The notes beneath the pieces are model-generated. The model was not told the origin of the DNA, ran no database searches, and saw only the letters and a list, made by a program, of their open reading frames with translations. A stretch of 64,000 nt of DNA from Aureococcus anophagefferens (taxonomy: Eukaryota > Sar > Pelagophyceae > Pelagomonadales > Pelagomonadaceae), in the NCBI RefSeq assembly GCF_000186865.1, contig NW_008705571.1:1188465-1252464 (forward strand), written 5' to 3'. The stretch's first letter is position 1; the number at the start of each line of letters is the position of its first letter. Below are positions 38,002-48,300 of this stretch, one piece after another. The position numbers and the translations under genes were made by a program.

Positions 38002-40648
38002 CTAGGGCGGCTCGCTCTTGGCCGAGGGCGGCGGCGCGGGCGGCGCGCCCGGCCGCGGCGGCGCGCCCTGCTGCGTGTGGAGGACGAGCTGGCTCATGGA
38101 CGCGATCTCCTGGAGCTGCTGCGGCGTGAGGTTCGTGAGCTGGCTCATGAGCTCGTGGAGGTTGAAGCCGCCCGCGGACACGGGCACGCCGTTCGGCGGC
38201 GCGACCATGGGCCGCGGGGCCATGCCCGCGTGGGGGTGGCCCGGCGGCAGGCCGACGGGCATGCCGTTGGGCAGGCAGGCGGGCATGCCGCCGGGGCCCC
38301 GGGGCATCATGCCCGGGTGCATCGCGCCGGGCATGGGGCCGTAGCCCGGCCGCGGCGCCGCGCCGTGCGGCGCCGCGCCGTGCGGCGCCGCGCCGTGCGG
38401 CGCCGCGCCGTGCGGCGCCGCGCCGTGCGGCGCCACGCNNNNNNNNNNNNNNNNNNNNNNNNNNNNNNNNNNNNNNNNNNNNNNNNNNNNNNNNNNNNNN
38501 NNNNNNNNNNNNNNNNNNNNNNNNNNNNNNNNNNNNNNNNNNNNNNNNNNNNNNNNNNNNNNNNNNNNNNNNNNNNNNNNNNNNNNNNNNNNNNNNNNNN
38601 NNNNNNNNNNNNNNNNNNNNNNNNNNNNNNNNNNNNNNNNNNNNNNNNNNNNNNNNNNNNNNNNNNNNNNNNNNNNNCGCCGCCGCCGCCGCCGCGGCCC
38701 CCGGCGCGGGCGCCGCGGCCGCGGGCGCCGCGGGCCGCGGCGCCGGGCCCGCGGGCGGCTGGAGCAGCGGGTGGGGCTGCGGCGCCGCGCGGGGCGCCGG
38801 CGGCGGCGCGTGCGGGTGGGGCGCGAGGTGCGGGTGCTGGAGCAGCGGGTGCTGCTGCGGCGGCCGCGGCGGCGCGCCGTAGGGCCCCGGCGCGTAGGGC
38901 CGCGGCGGCGGCGCGCCGCCCGCGGCGCGCGGCGGCGGCGGCGGCGCGCGCCCCAGGGGCTGGCCGTGCTGCTGCTGGGGCAGCAGGGGCGGCTCGCTGA
39001 GCGCGCGGAAGTGCGTCGGCGGCGGCGGCCCGGAGCTCGCCGCCGCGCCGGGCGACGGGCCCGCGTAGCCGCGCCGCGGGTCGAAGGCCGCGCCCGGCGG
39101 GAGCTTCGTCGGGCTCGCCTGGTGCGCGGCGCGCAGGCGCTGCTGCTGCTCGTGGTGGAGCCGCGCGGCCGCGCCGTGCGCGCCGTGCTGCTGCGCCATC
39201 ATCGCCGCGAGCATCGCCGGGTGCACGTGGCCGCCGTTGACGCGGACCATACCCGGGCTCTGGGCGAGCGCGCGGGCGAGGGCGGCCTGCTGCTGCTGCG
39301 CGAGGAAGCGCTGCTGCTGCTGCTGCTGCGCGACCTGCTGGGGCGTCGGCGCGGCCGCCTTGGGCGTCGCGGTCGGCGTCGGCGCCTCCGACGGGCCCGC
39401 GGCGCTGGCGCCGTCGGGCGGCGCGGGGATGGGGCCGCGGCCGGGCAGGTCGGCCTTGGCGACCTTCGCCGCGCCGGGGCCCCGGGGGCCCTTGCCGCCG
39501 GGCGCGCGCGGCGGCGCGCCGCCGCCGGGCGCGGACGCCGCGCGCCGCGCGGCCGCGGGCGGGCCCGGCGCGTCGCCGTCGACGTCCATGGCGCCGCTCG
39601 ACGACGCCGTCGACGCCGCCGACGCCGTGCGCCGGTGCGTCTTGCGGCTCGAGCCGCCGGCCTCCGCCTCCTCGACCGCGGACACGTAGGGCCGCGCGTA
39701 GAGCACGCGCTCCTCGAATACGGGCTCGTCGCCGGACGGCGGCGCCTCGTCGGCGACGTCCATGGCGTCGCCGGCCGCCGGCGCCACGTCCAGGGACGCG
39801 AGGCCCGCGGAGACGACGACGACGCCGTCCTTGTCGCCGACGCGGATCGGCCGCTCCGGGTCCTCGCACTGCGCGTCGACGTTCCGGTTCGTCGCGGTGC
39901 CAAAGGGGCAGACGTGGTTCACCTTGACCTGGCCGCAGCGGCCGCACTTGTAGCGGCCCCGGTCCTTGTCGCCGTCGCCCTTGGCGTCGTCGCCCTTGCC
40001 GCCCTTGCCCTTGCCGCCCTTGCCCGCCGGCGCCTTCCGCGGCGCCGCCGCGCGCGGCGGCTTCGCCGCCGCGGCCCTGTCGTCCTTGGCGATGGCCGGC
40101 AGGATGGCCTTGCGGAAGGCCTCCGTCGTCATGGGCGACAGGCCGTCGCAGAGGCTGTCGTCCTCGCCGTAGGACGAGTTGGGCAGGTCGAGCGACGAGT
40201 TCGGGTCGATCGACGACGTCGCCGCGTCGAGGCTGTGGCTCGCGTTGCGCCGCGTCGCGCCCAGGTCCTCGTCGTCGTCGCCGTAGAAGGCCCCGGGCAG
40301 GTCCCCGAAGTTGCCCTTCTTCCGCCCGAGGCCCAGGCCCGGCGAGTCGCCGCCGCCGCCGCCGAACGACGTCGCGCAGTGCTCCATGACGCGCGCCCAC
40401 TCGGGCGTCGACGGCTCCACGTCGAGCGCCATGATGGGGTCGTCGGCCAGCGACCACATGGGGAAGAGGTCCACGTCGTCCGTCGGGGCGGCGACGTGCA
40501 CGGGCTCGGAATGGATGCGGCGGTGGCCGGGCCGCCCGGTCTGCTCCCGCCGCGACCGCTTGCGGCCCACCTGCTCGGGGCTCGACGCCATGAGCAGGCC
40601 GTGGCTCATCGACACGGACCGCCGGATGTCGGACTGGTCGTCGTTCAT
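38002..40648 (-). CDS. Low-complexity regulatory-type protein with a short Cys/His zinc motif (interrupted by the assembly gap)
   Basis: The start MNDDQSDIRRSVSMSHG leads into Ser/Asp-rich segments (SSSLDLPNSS-like blocks). A Cys/His motif RYKCGRCGQVKVNHVCPFG (about residue 235) is seen in many stramenopile nuclear proteins. Long Pro/Gln/Ala tracts follow (QQVAQQQQQQRF, QQQQAAL). The unknown bases 38439-38677 interrupt it. Beyond the gap the frame continues with five GAAPH repeats, Met/Pro-rich sequence and a helical segment (FNLHELMSQLTNLTPQQLQE), ending KSEPP. It looks like a transcription co-regulator, but the function is not established. Confidence 0.65.
38350..38438 (-). repeat. 15-bp coding tandem repeat at the edge of the gap
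   Basis: About six copies of cgccgcgccgtgcgg (GAAPH units) run directly into the N run. The gap probably contains more copies that could not be assembled. Confidence 0.8.
38439..38677. other. Assembly gap (239 Ns)
   Basis: Unknown bases. The flanks are a GAAPH tandem repeat on one side and a (GCC)n tract on the other, so the true length is uncertain. Confidence 1.
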
Positions 40649-41419
40649 GGCGCCGGAGAACGCTTTTTCAGAGGGTTTCGCGAGAGCGCCGCCGCCGGCG
40701 CGCGCCCACGCCGCGCGGGTCGCCGCCGCGCGATGCGCGCGTCGCCGAGCGCTGGGGGCTCAGGCTGGGCGTGTGTTGGGCCGAGCTGCGCACCTCACCT
40801 CTTGAAAAAAAGTGTCGTCGTGTGCGAGCCGACTTGCCCGGTTTGCTTTCTCTCTTTTTTTTTTTAAGGCAAAGCAAGAGCCGCCCGGGATAAAAGTTGG
40901 GGTACCCTACGCCGGGTTCTTCGATCGCGCGCCCGGCACCCACCCACCCACCTCCTGGCCAATCAGGGACCTCCCTTTTCGTTAGTTGCCTTCAAGTTGC
41001 CGCTCGCAAAATCGCCACAACGCGCGCGCGATTCCGCGCGCGCGCTCTCTCGTGTCGCGGAGCTGCGCGGTCCAATCTCCGCTTTGCGATGAGAACGGGC
41101 ACCCGCGCCGCTCGACTCGCCGCGGCGAGAAGCGGCGCTTGCCCAGAGACGACGATAGCGGCGTGAAGACACGTCGCCGAGGCGCCGCGCGACCGTCAGC
41201 CGCGGCACTGCGGGTCATGACCGCGCGCGCGCGCGCGCGTTACAAGTACCCATCAGTACACTGTAGATTTTCCAAATCAGGCCTCCGGACCCACCCACCC
41301 ACCTCGTCGTGAGGTTCGAATCTTTTGTCCGTGGGCGGCTCGTGGGCAAAGCAGTCTGGGCGAGTCGTTCGCGCAATGCAGATCGCCCCACGCCTCCTCT
41401 ACGAATTCATAACACGCCA
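40649..41419. other. Intergenic: promoter-type DNA, no gene seen
   Basis: 771 bp between the zinc-motif gene start and the end of the next minus-strand gene. It contains a T-rich tract (40850-40866), two copies of cacccacccacccacctc (about 40939 and 41287) and an alternating (GC)n run at 41221-41240. The short ORFs here look random. Confidence 0.5.
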
Positions 41420-43030
41420 CTACCAGGGCAGGAACGACTTCCGCTGGGCCTTGGCCTCGGCCTTGCGGCGCTTCTCGCGCTCGGACTGCTTCTTGCGGAG
41501 CTTGTTCCAGGCCGCGATGGCCTTCTCGTCCTCCGCGTCCTGGAGCTTCTTCGCCTCGTGCTCCCCTGCGGCGGACAACGTCGCCCAAAAAAAACGCGAG
41601 AGGCGCCGGGCGACGCGCGGAGGGCCTTGGCGACGGCGACGCCCATGACGCACGCGTGCCGCGCGTTCTCGCGGTCGACGCGGCGCAGCCGGAGCGCGAG
41701 CTTCCGCGCCTAACAAAGAAACCGTCGGGAAACCACGCAAAAAAAGAATCCAACGCACCTCCTGGGCCCGCACGTCGTCGGCGGCCGGCGGCGTCGGCCG
41801 TCCCGCGGCGCGGTCGCGCTCGACGGCCACCGCGCGCTCGTCGAGGAGGCCCGCGTCGCCGAGCGCGGCCGCGAGGTGCTCGTTGGCCATTTCGGCGCCC
41901 TCGGGCAGGGGCGGCGCCAGCGCCGCGTCGGAGAGCGCCCCGGCGACGCGCGCGCGCAGGTCCTCCTCGTGCCGCCGCGGCTTCTTGACGTTCCGCAGCG
42001 CCGCCGCGGTCCCGGGCTTCGCGGAGCCCGGCCGCGGGTGCTCCGCGTGCCAGGCCTTGGACCGCTCCGCGGCCTCCTCGTCCGTGGCCGCGTAGGTCGC
42101 CGGCTCGCCGAAGACGTCGAGCGCGTCGCCGTCGCCGTCCGGCGGGAGCGCCTCGAGCGCGTCCGCGAGCGCGCCGTCCCCTAAACACCAGGCCAGCACC
42201 GTGGCCGCCGGGTCCTCGAAGGGTTCCCGCGCCGCCTCGTCGTCGGGCCGGAAGTCGCCCCTGACCGCGCGCTCGAGGCGGCCGAAGAGGCGGTCGTCGA
42301 GGACGGAGTCGTCGAACTCGGGCTGGCGGTCGATCCACTTCCAGAGGAGCGTCGTCGAGCCGCCCCGGGTCGAGTCCACGGGCGGGTACTCGGAGCTCAG
42401 GAGCGCCTCCTCGTCCCAGGCCTCGGGCCGGTCGCCGAGCCGCGCGGCCTCGGCCGCGGCCGCGTCGCGCGCGAGCACCGTCGGCGAGTCGAGCTTCAGG
42501 AGCGCGTAGAGCGCCGACGCGTGGCTGTTGGGCCGCACGTTGGCGCCGACGAGCCGGAGCCGCACGCGGAACTTGCGCCGCGGCAGCCCGTCCGCGGCGA
42601 CGGGGCCGTCGCGCCGCCGCTTCTTCTTCGACCGGTGGTCCGACGCCGCGCGCGGCCGGCCGTCCGCCGACTCGACGCCGACGAGCTGCTGCGACTCGGC
42701 GTCGAGCAGCGCGCCGAGCTCGCCGTCGAGGAGCGCCGCGGCGCCGCCCGACCCGTCGAGGCGCGCGGCCTCGTCGCGCGCGACCGCGAGCGCCGGCAGC
42801 AGGAACTCGCGCCAGCGCTCGGCGAGGGCCCGCACGTGCCTCAGCTCGACGGCGACGTTGGCCTCGCGCTTCGAACGCGCGGCGTGCGACTTGCCGCAGG
42901 GCGCCGCCAGCAGCGCGCTCAGCGCCGCCAGCGGCGCCGCGCCGTCGAGGTCCGCGGGCACGCGCGCCAGCAGCGCCGAAACCTCCGACTCCGTCGCCGC
43001 CGCGTCCGCCGCTTCCGGTGACGTCGCCAT
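41420..43030 (-). CDS. Unknown nuclear-type protein with two ultra-short introns (506 aa)
   Basis: Exons 43030-41759, 41709-41607 and 41565-41420. Intron 1 (41710-41758, 49 bp) is GT-AG with a T-rich middle; intron 2 (41566-41606, 41 bp) is GC-AG with a T8 tract. Both have composition unlike the exons, and together they restore a single frame. The protein has a helical N-terminus, a basic cluster SDHRSKKKRRRDG (likely nuclear localisation), a segment RRKFRVRLRLVGANVRPNSH and a C-terminal basic coiled coil (AIAAWNKLRKKQSEREKRRK). I do not recognise the family; a chromatin or transcription role is a guess. Confidence 0.6.
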   Translation of the reverse strand: MATSPEAADAAATESEVSALLARVPADLDGAAPLAALSALLAAPCGKSHAARSKREANVAVELRHVRALAERWREFLLPALAVARDEAARLDGSGGAAALLDGELGALLDAESQQLVGVESADGRPRAASDHRSKKKRRRDGPVAADGLPRRKFRVRLRLVGANVRPNSHASALYALLKLDSPTVLARDAAAAEAARLGDRPEAWDEEALLSSEYPPVDSTRGGSTTLLWKWIDRQPEFDDSVLDDRLFGRLERAVRGDFRPDDEAAREPFEDPAATVLAWCLGDGALADALEALPPDGDGDALDVFGEPATYAATDEEAAERSKAWHAEHPRPGSAKPGTAAALRNVKKPRRHEEDLRARVAGALSDAALAPPLPEGAEMANEHLAAALGDAGLLDERAVAVERDRAAGRPTPPAADDVRAQEVRWILFLRGFPTVSLLGAEARAPAAPRRPRERAARVRHGRRRRQGPPRVARRLSRFFWATLSAAGEHEAKKLQDAEDEKAIAAWNKLRKKQSEREKRRKAEAKAQRKSFLPW

Positions 43031-43219
43031 TGGGCGCGGCTGGGTGTGCCGCTCAGAAAGGCATCATGTGTGCGATCGGGGCGCAGCAGCCGTGGGCTGC
43101 AATCTTGGGGCTGCTTGGGAAACATTGCGTTCAACAAACGCGATCGATTTTGTTGCAAGCCTCGACCTCGTCGACGACGGCGCAGGCGCAGGGCCGGAGC
43201 TGCGGCCCTCCCGCGGGCC

Positions 43220-43714
43220 ATGGTCTACCGCCTCTCCATCACCCTGCACGGCCCCGAGGAGGAGGCGGGCACGGTGACGAAGTGCGCCGTCGACGGCCTC
43301 ACCTACAACAAGATCCGCGCGGCCTACCCCTTCGCCGGCAGGTTCCACTTCCGCGTGAAGCGGCGCTTCGAGGGGTCGCACGTCTGGTGGGACCTGCGCG
43401 GCGACCCGGACGCGCCCGTCGCCGTCGACGACGCGTCGCGCGTCGAGCTCCGCGCCCTGTGCCTCGACGCGGCGGACCCGGCCTGGGACGGCCCCGTCGT
43501 CGCCGCGCGGGCCGAGGGCCGCGCCGACGCCGCGCGCGACTACATCCGCGAGAAGACGGAGCGCGCCAAGGAGAAGGCCGCGGAGCTCCGGGAGAAGGTC
43601 AAGGCGCACGAGTCCGTCCAGAAGCTCCAGTCCAAGGCGACGGAGATGCGCGGCAAGCTCTCGTCCCAGACCGCCAACGTCCGGGGCAAGCTGAGCCAGT
43701 GGCTCGACCGCTAA
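43220..43714 (+). CDS. Small protein with C-terminal helical repeats, unknown (164 aa)
   Basis: Starts MVYRLSITLHGPEEEAGTV. The N-terminal 90 residues look like a compact beta-rich domain (RFHFRVKRRFEGSHVWWDL, then DDASRVELRALCLDAA). The C-terminal 65 residues form an amphipathic charged helix with 11-residue-type periodicity (REKTERAKEKAAELREKVK ... SKATEMRGKLSSQ), which could be a coiled coil or lipid-binding helix. No family recognised. It is divergent from the gene starting at 43030 (190 bp apart). Confidence 0.55.
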   Translation: MVYRLSITLHGPEEEAGTVTKCAVDGLTYNKIRAAYPFAGRFHFRVKRRFEGSHVWWDLRGDPDAPVAVDDASRVELRALCLDAADPAWDGPVVAARAEGRADAARDYIREKTERAKEKAAELREKVKAHESVQKLQSKATEMRGKLSSQTANVRGKLSQWLDR

Positions 43715-43756
43715 TATGTTGTTCGCTCCATGGCGCTGGGTCCCAAAACCGCGCCG

Positions 43757-44525
43757 TTACTGGGGGAACCAGCGTCGAAACAGCGACGCGCCCCGCCGCT
43801 TCTCCATCTCGCGCGCGGTCTCGACGGCGACCCAGGTCACGGAGCTCTTCGCCGCGAGCTTGAGGATGAAGCCCTTGGCGAAGGGCGGCACCCAGCGCGG
43901 GATCTGGAAGTCCGTGGAGTAGTAGAGCCGCGTCCAGCCGCCGGCGAGCTTCTCGCAGTACCAGTAGCCCACCTGGTCCGCGACGTCGGATTTGCGCGTG
44001 TAGTCGAGGGAGAAGGACATCGCGTGGTTGAGCGGGTCGTAGACGTGCTCGACGTAAAAGTCGAGCTTCGTCATCGGCACGGCGATCTCGTACTTGGCGC
44101 AGGCCACGCGGCAGCCGCTGAGAGTCCACCCTCTTCGATAGACCTCGCACCGCTTCACGTCCTTGATCATGCGGTGGTAGTTGGGCCAGTCGCAGATGCG
44201 GCCGAAGACGACGTCGGGCGGCGCCTCGATGTCCTGGATGCCTACACGAACGACGAATCCACATGCCCCGTCACATGGCGGGGAACGAACCGATGGTCCG
44301 CTTGAAGCCGTTGGCCTGGGGGATGAGTTTCAGCGCGGGCGTGCCCGACCGGAGCTGCGCCTCCGTGATGCCTTTGAGAGTGACGCCGTACTTGCTCGGG
44401 TGCCGCCGGTCGTATTGCTTTAAGATGCCGGTGTGCGGGTGCGGCTCGATGGGTTTGCCGGCGACGACGGTGCACCCGACGGCGACGACGACGGCGCAGA
44501 GCGTCGCGGAGCTGCTGCGACCCAT
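43757..44525 (-). CDS. START/polyketide-cyclase-like (SRPBCC) protein with signal peptide
   Basis: Two exons, 44525-44291 and 44241-43757, 239 aa. The 49-bp GT-AG intron (44242-44290) restores FKRTIGIQDIEAPPDVVFGR. The N-terminus is a signal peptide (SSSATLCAVVVAVGCTVVAG). The rest is a helix-grip fold of the START/COQ10/polyketide-cyclase type: DIEAPPDVVFGRICDWPNYH, MIKDVKRCEVYRRG, VGYWYCEKLAGGWTRLYYST, FAKGFILKLAAKSSVTWVAV. Such domains bind hydrophobic ligands or act as aromatase/cyclases. It lies just upstream of, and divergent from, the PKS locus, so a role there is possible but only suggested by position. Confidence 0.75.
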
Positions 44526-44957
44526 AGCACTATGTAGTGCACCTCGACGAGGTCAAAGGTTTCACCTGCCCCGGGGCTGCCTTGACGGTGCACTAGTGAT
44601 CTGCGATGCGCTCGGATCTGAGTCAAACTCTGACTCTCATGTGCCAGCCAGCCTGACCGCAGCCTCGCCATGCGCGCGCTGCGCCCTGCTGCGACTTCGC
44701 AGCGCGAGCGTCGCTCGCCGCCACCAGCACCACCACGAGCCAGCAAAGCCACCAACGACCGCGCGCGGGAGAGCGCCTCCACAGATCCGCGCGCGCCGCA
44801 CGAACCGCCCACGACGACCGCAGAGCACCACGCGGAAGAAGACGCCATTGAGCACCACCGCCGTCGCACGACCGCCGCGGAAGACACCGGCATCACCTAG
44901 GAAGACGCGACGGACGCGAAACGGTTCCGACGGCGGGACCCGATTTTTTATTGATTG
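44526..44957. other. Intergenic between the SRPBCC gene and the PKS frame
   Basis: About 430 bp, moderately GC-rich, no convincing ORF; it should hold the divergent promoters. A minus-strand AATAAA lies at 44947-44952. An 18-bp direct repeat (acgctcggcggcgcgccg) occurs at about 44961 and 44998, at the start of the PKS frame. Confidence 0.45.
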
Positions 44958-45035
44958 ATGACGCTCGGCGGCGCGCCGCGATTGCTGCCAGCACCGACGC
45001 TCGGCGGCGCGCCGTGACTGCGTTCCCTGTGACTC

Positions 45036-45380
45036 GTGCCGAGCGCGCAAGCCGCGGCCCTCGGCGCGTTCTTTTCTCGCGACGCGCCGTCGACGGCCGC
45101 GGACGTCGCCGCGTTCGCCGCGGCGACGGCACCGGAGCTTGCTCGGGCCATCGCGGCGGCCCTCGCCGCCGCGGGCCTGGACCCGCTGGACGCCGACGCG
45201 CCGTGGATGGCGCGCGGCGCCAGCTCCGCGGCGCTCGTCGCCGTCGCGGCCGCGCTCGCGAGGACGCTCTCGCGGGACGTGCCCGCGCTCGCGTGCTTCG
45301 ACGCGCCGACGCCGCGGGCCCTCGAGGCGTCCCTCGCCGGGCGCACCGCCGCCCCTCCGGCCGACGGCGAACCCGAGTGA
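45036..45380 (+). CDS. PKS N-terminal acyl-carrier-like domain (ACP0)
   Basis: 114-codon open stretch ending at TGA 45378. It has helices ELARAIAAALAAAGLDPLDA, then PWMARGASSAALVAVAAAL and PALACFDAPTPRALEASL, a carrier-protein pattern (the last part equals the FD-x-P-T/S-P element of the other ACPs here). The phosphopantetheine site reads GASS rather than GLDS; a serine is present but the motif is atypical. There is no ATG near the start; an in-frame ATG (44958) is cut off by TGA at 45015, so the true 5' end is unknown. It lies in the same frame as the following 2,300-codon PKS. Confidence 0.6.
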   Translation: MPSAQAAALGAFFSRDAPSTAADVAAFAAATAPELARAIAAALAAAGLDPLDADAPWMARGASSAALVAVAAALARTLSRDVPALACFDAPTPRALEASLAGRTAAPPADGEPE

Positions 45381-48300
45381 TGTCGGTTCCTCCACTATCG
45401 CCCGCCGACGCTGCCCGCCGCGCTTCCCGCCGCGCTCGTCGGCGCCGAGGGCGCCGTCGCCGTCTCCCGGGCGCCGACCGCGCGCCGGCGCCTCGACGCC
45501 GAGGCCTACGGCGGCTTCGTGCCCGACGACCGGCTCCGCAGCGACCCGGCGGTCACGAGCGCCGCGGAGGCGGCCGCGACGGATCCGCAACATTTCGCGC
45601 TCCTCGAGGCCGCGTCCGCGGCGCGAGGCGACGTCGGCCGCGGCGCGGGCGTCTACGTCGGCGTCAGCGGCGCCGAGTTCGAAGGTTCAAGCGGCGTCTA
45701 CGGCGCCGCGGGCGCCGCGCCGGCCGTCGCGGCCGGCCGCGTCGCGTTCGCGTTCGACCTCGCGGGCGCCGCGGCCGCCGTCGACGCGGCCTGCGCGTCG
45801 ACGCTCGTCGCCCTCGCCGTCGCACTTAGAAACGAAAGCGACGCCCTGGTCCTCGGCGTCAACGCCATCCTCGCGCCCCGACTGCATCGCGCGTACGGCG
45901 CCGCGGGCATGCTCTCCGCCTCCGGCCGCTGCCGCGCGTTCGACCGCCGCGCGAGCGGCTTCGTGCGCGCCGAGGGCTTCGGCGCGGTCGCCGTGGCCGC
46001 CGCGGGCCGCGGCGTCGACTTCTGCCGCACCGCGCACGGCGGCCGCGCCGCGAGCCTCACGGCGCCGCGCGTCGGCTCGCAGGTCGCGCTCCTCCGCGCG
46101 GGCGCGGCCCGTCGGTGGACGGCGCTCGAGGCCCACGGCACGGGGACGCCCCTCGGCGACCCCATCGAGGTGGCGGCGGCGTGCGCCGTCATCGACCGTC
46201 GAGCAAGGAGCGATGCCGACGAGCTCGGCCGCGTCCCGGTCACCGCGTCCAAGGCGGCCGTCGGCCACCTCGAGGCCGCGGCCGCGCTCGCGGGCCTCGC
46301 GGCGGCGCTCGCCGACGGCGCCGGCGCCAACGCGGCGCTGGCGCGCCTCAACGGCCGCGTGGGCTTCGGCGCGCGGCTCGCGGCGCCCGTCGCGCGCGCG
46401 CCGCGGCCCGCCGGGCCCGCGGCCGCGAGCTCGTTCGGCTTCTCGGGGACGATCGCGCACGCGTGCGTCGCCGCGCCGGGAGGCGCGGGCCCCGAGGCCC
46501 GAGGCGCGGCGTCGATGCTGCGCGCGGCGCGGCTCTGGCTGCGCGTCCCGACGGCGGCGGCGCCCGCGGTCCGCGCGCGGCGGCGGCGGCGGCGGCCGTT
46601 CCGCGCGCTCGTCGTCGGCGTGCTCCGCGACGACGCGGCGGTCCTCCGGGCCCTGCCCCGGGTCGAGGTCGTGCGCGACGCGCGGGACCTCCGGGAGTCG
46701 ACGAAGAACGTCGTCGTCGGCGTCGGCGACGCGGGCGCGAGGGAGGCGGCGCGGCTCGTCGCCCGACCGGAGCGTCGGGCCGGCCGCGTGCGCTACGCCG
46801 CGGCGATCCGCGGCCGCGCGCCGGGCGTCGAGGCCGCGGCGGACGCCGATGACCTCGCGGCCCGCGTCCAAAGCGCCCTGGCGCGGCTCCGGCGGCCCCC
46901 GTGCGCCGCGGCGCGCGCGCTCGCGGGACCGCCGGCGCGCGCGTTCGCGGTCGTCGTCGGCTCGGGCGTGTCGGGCCTCGCCTTCGCGCGCGCTCTGCAT
47001 CACTACGCGGCCGTCGTCGTCCTCGAGCGCGAGGCCCACGTCGGCGGCGTCTGGCGCTCCCAGGCCAACGAGACGTCGCGCGTGAACACGTCCGAGGCCG
47101 CGTACCGCTGCCACGACGCGGGCGCGGGCGACGACGCGGACCACACGCCGGCCTGCGATATTCTCGCGAACCTGCGGCGCGTCGCCGCGACCTACGGCAC
47201 CTTTTTATTTCGATCGCCGGCGGTCGCGTGCCGCAGCGCGGCCGGCGACCACGCGGTGCTCGTCGGCCCGTCGCGGCGCGTCGTCGCCGCGGCGCTCGTC
47301 TGCGTCTGCGCGAACCGGCGCCTCGGGCGCCTGCGGCGCCTGGCCTTTCCCTCGGAGGGCGCCTTCCGGGGCCGCGTCGCCTACGGCGCGGGCGACGACG
47401 CGGCGCGCGTCGACTTCCGCCGCGCGCGCGTCGTCGTCGTCGGCGCGGGCGCCTTCGCGACGGAGAACGCGCGCACGGCCCTCGAGGGCGGCGCGGCGCG
47501 CGTCGCCGTCGTCCAGCGCCGGCGCGGCAGCGTCTGCCCGCGCATCGTCGACTACCTGAACTTTTCGCGGCCGTACGACGGCGCGTTCGCGCACCGCGCC
47601 GAGGGCAACCGGCTCGTCTTCGCCGCCTGGAAGGGCGCCTTCGCCGCCTGCGGCGTGACCGAGCCTGAGTGCTGGCGCGCCGGCAGGCTCGCGCCCGCGG
47701 GGCACACGATCTCCGTGTCCGACGTCTGGCTCGTCGCGCACGCGTGCGGCTCGCTGTCGACGGCGCTCGGCCGCGTCGGCGGCGTCGGCCCCGACGCCGT
47801 GACCGTCGGCGCCGCGTCCATCCCCTGCACCGTCATCCTCAAGTGCGTCGGCTTCTGGAAGAACGCGGCGCTCCGGCGGCTCCTCGGGGCCAACGGCCTC
47901 GGCGCGAACAACGTCGTCCGCCGGGGCCTCTGCTACCAGGCCGAGGCGATCCTCGACAACGTCGGCGGCTACCAGAGCCCGTCGGGGAGCAGCTACGTCG
48001 AGGGCGCCCAGCTGTCCATCCTCCTCCTGACGGCGCAGCTGCGCGACGCGGGCACGGTCGAGGCCGCGGGCCGGCGGCTCGACGTCGTCGACGCGCGGGC
48101 CTCCGAGGGCCTCCTGGGCCTCGGCACGAGCCCCGGCGCCGTCGCGGCCCTCGGGCCCCGGTTCCTGGAGGCGGCGCGCGCCCGCGTCCTCCGCCGCTGC
48201 CTCGCGTTCCACGAGACGGCCCTCCCGGCGGCCTACGTCGCCGAGAACGCGCGCGACTGGCGCGCGCTCTTCGCGCTCTGCGGCGGCGCGGCGCAAGCGT

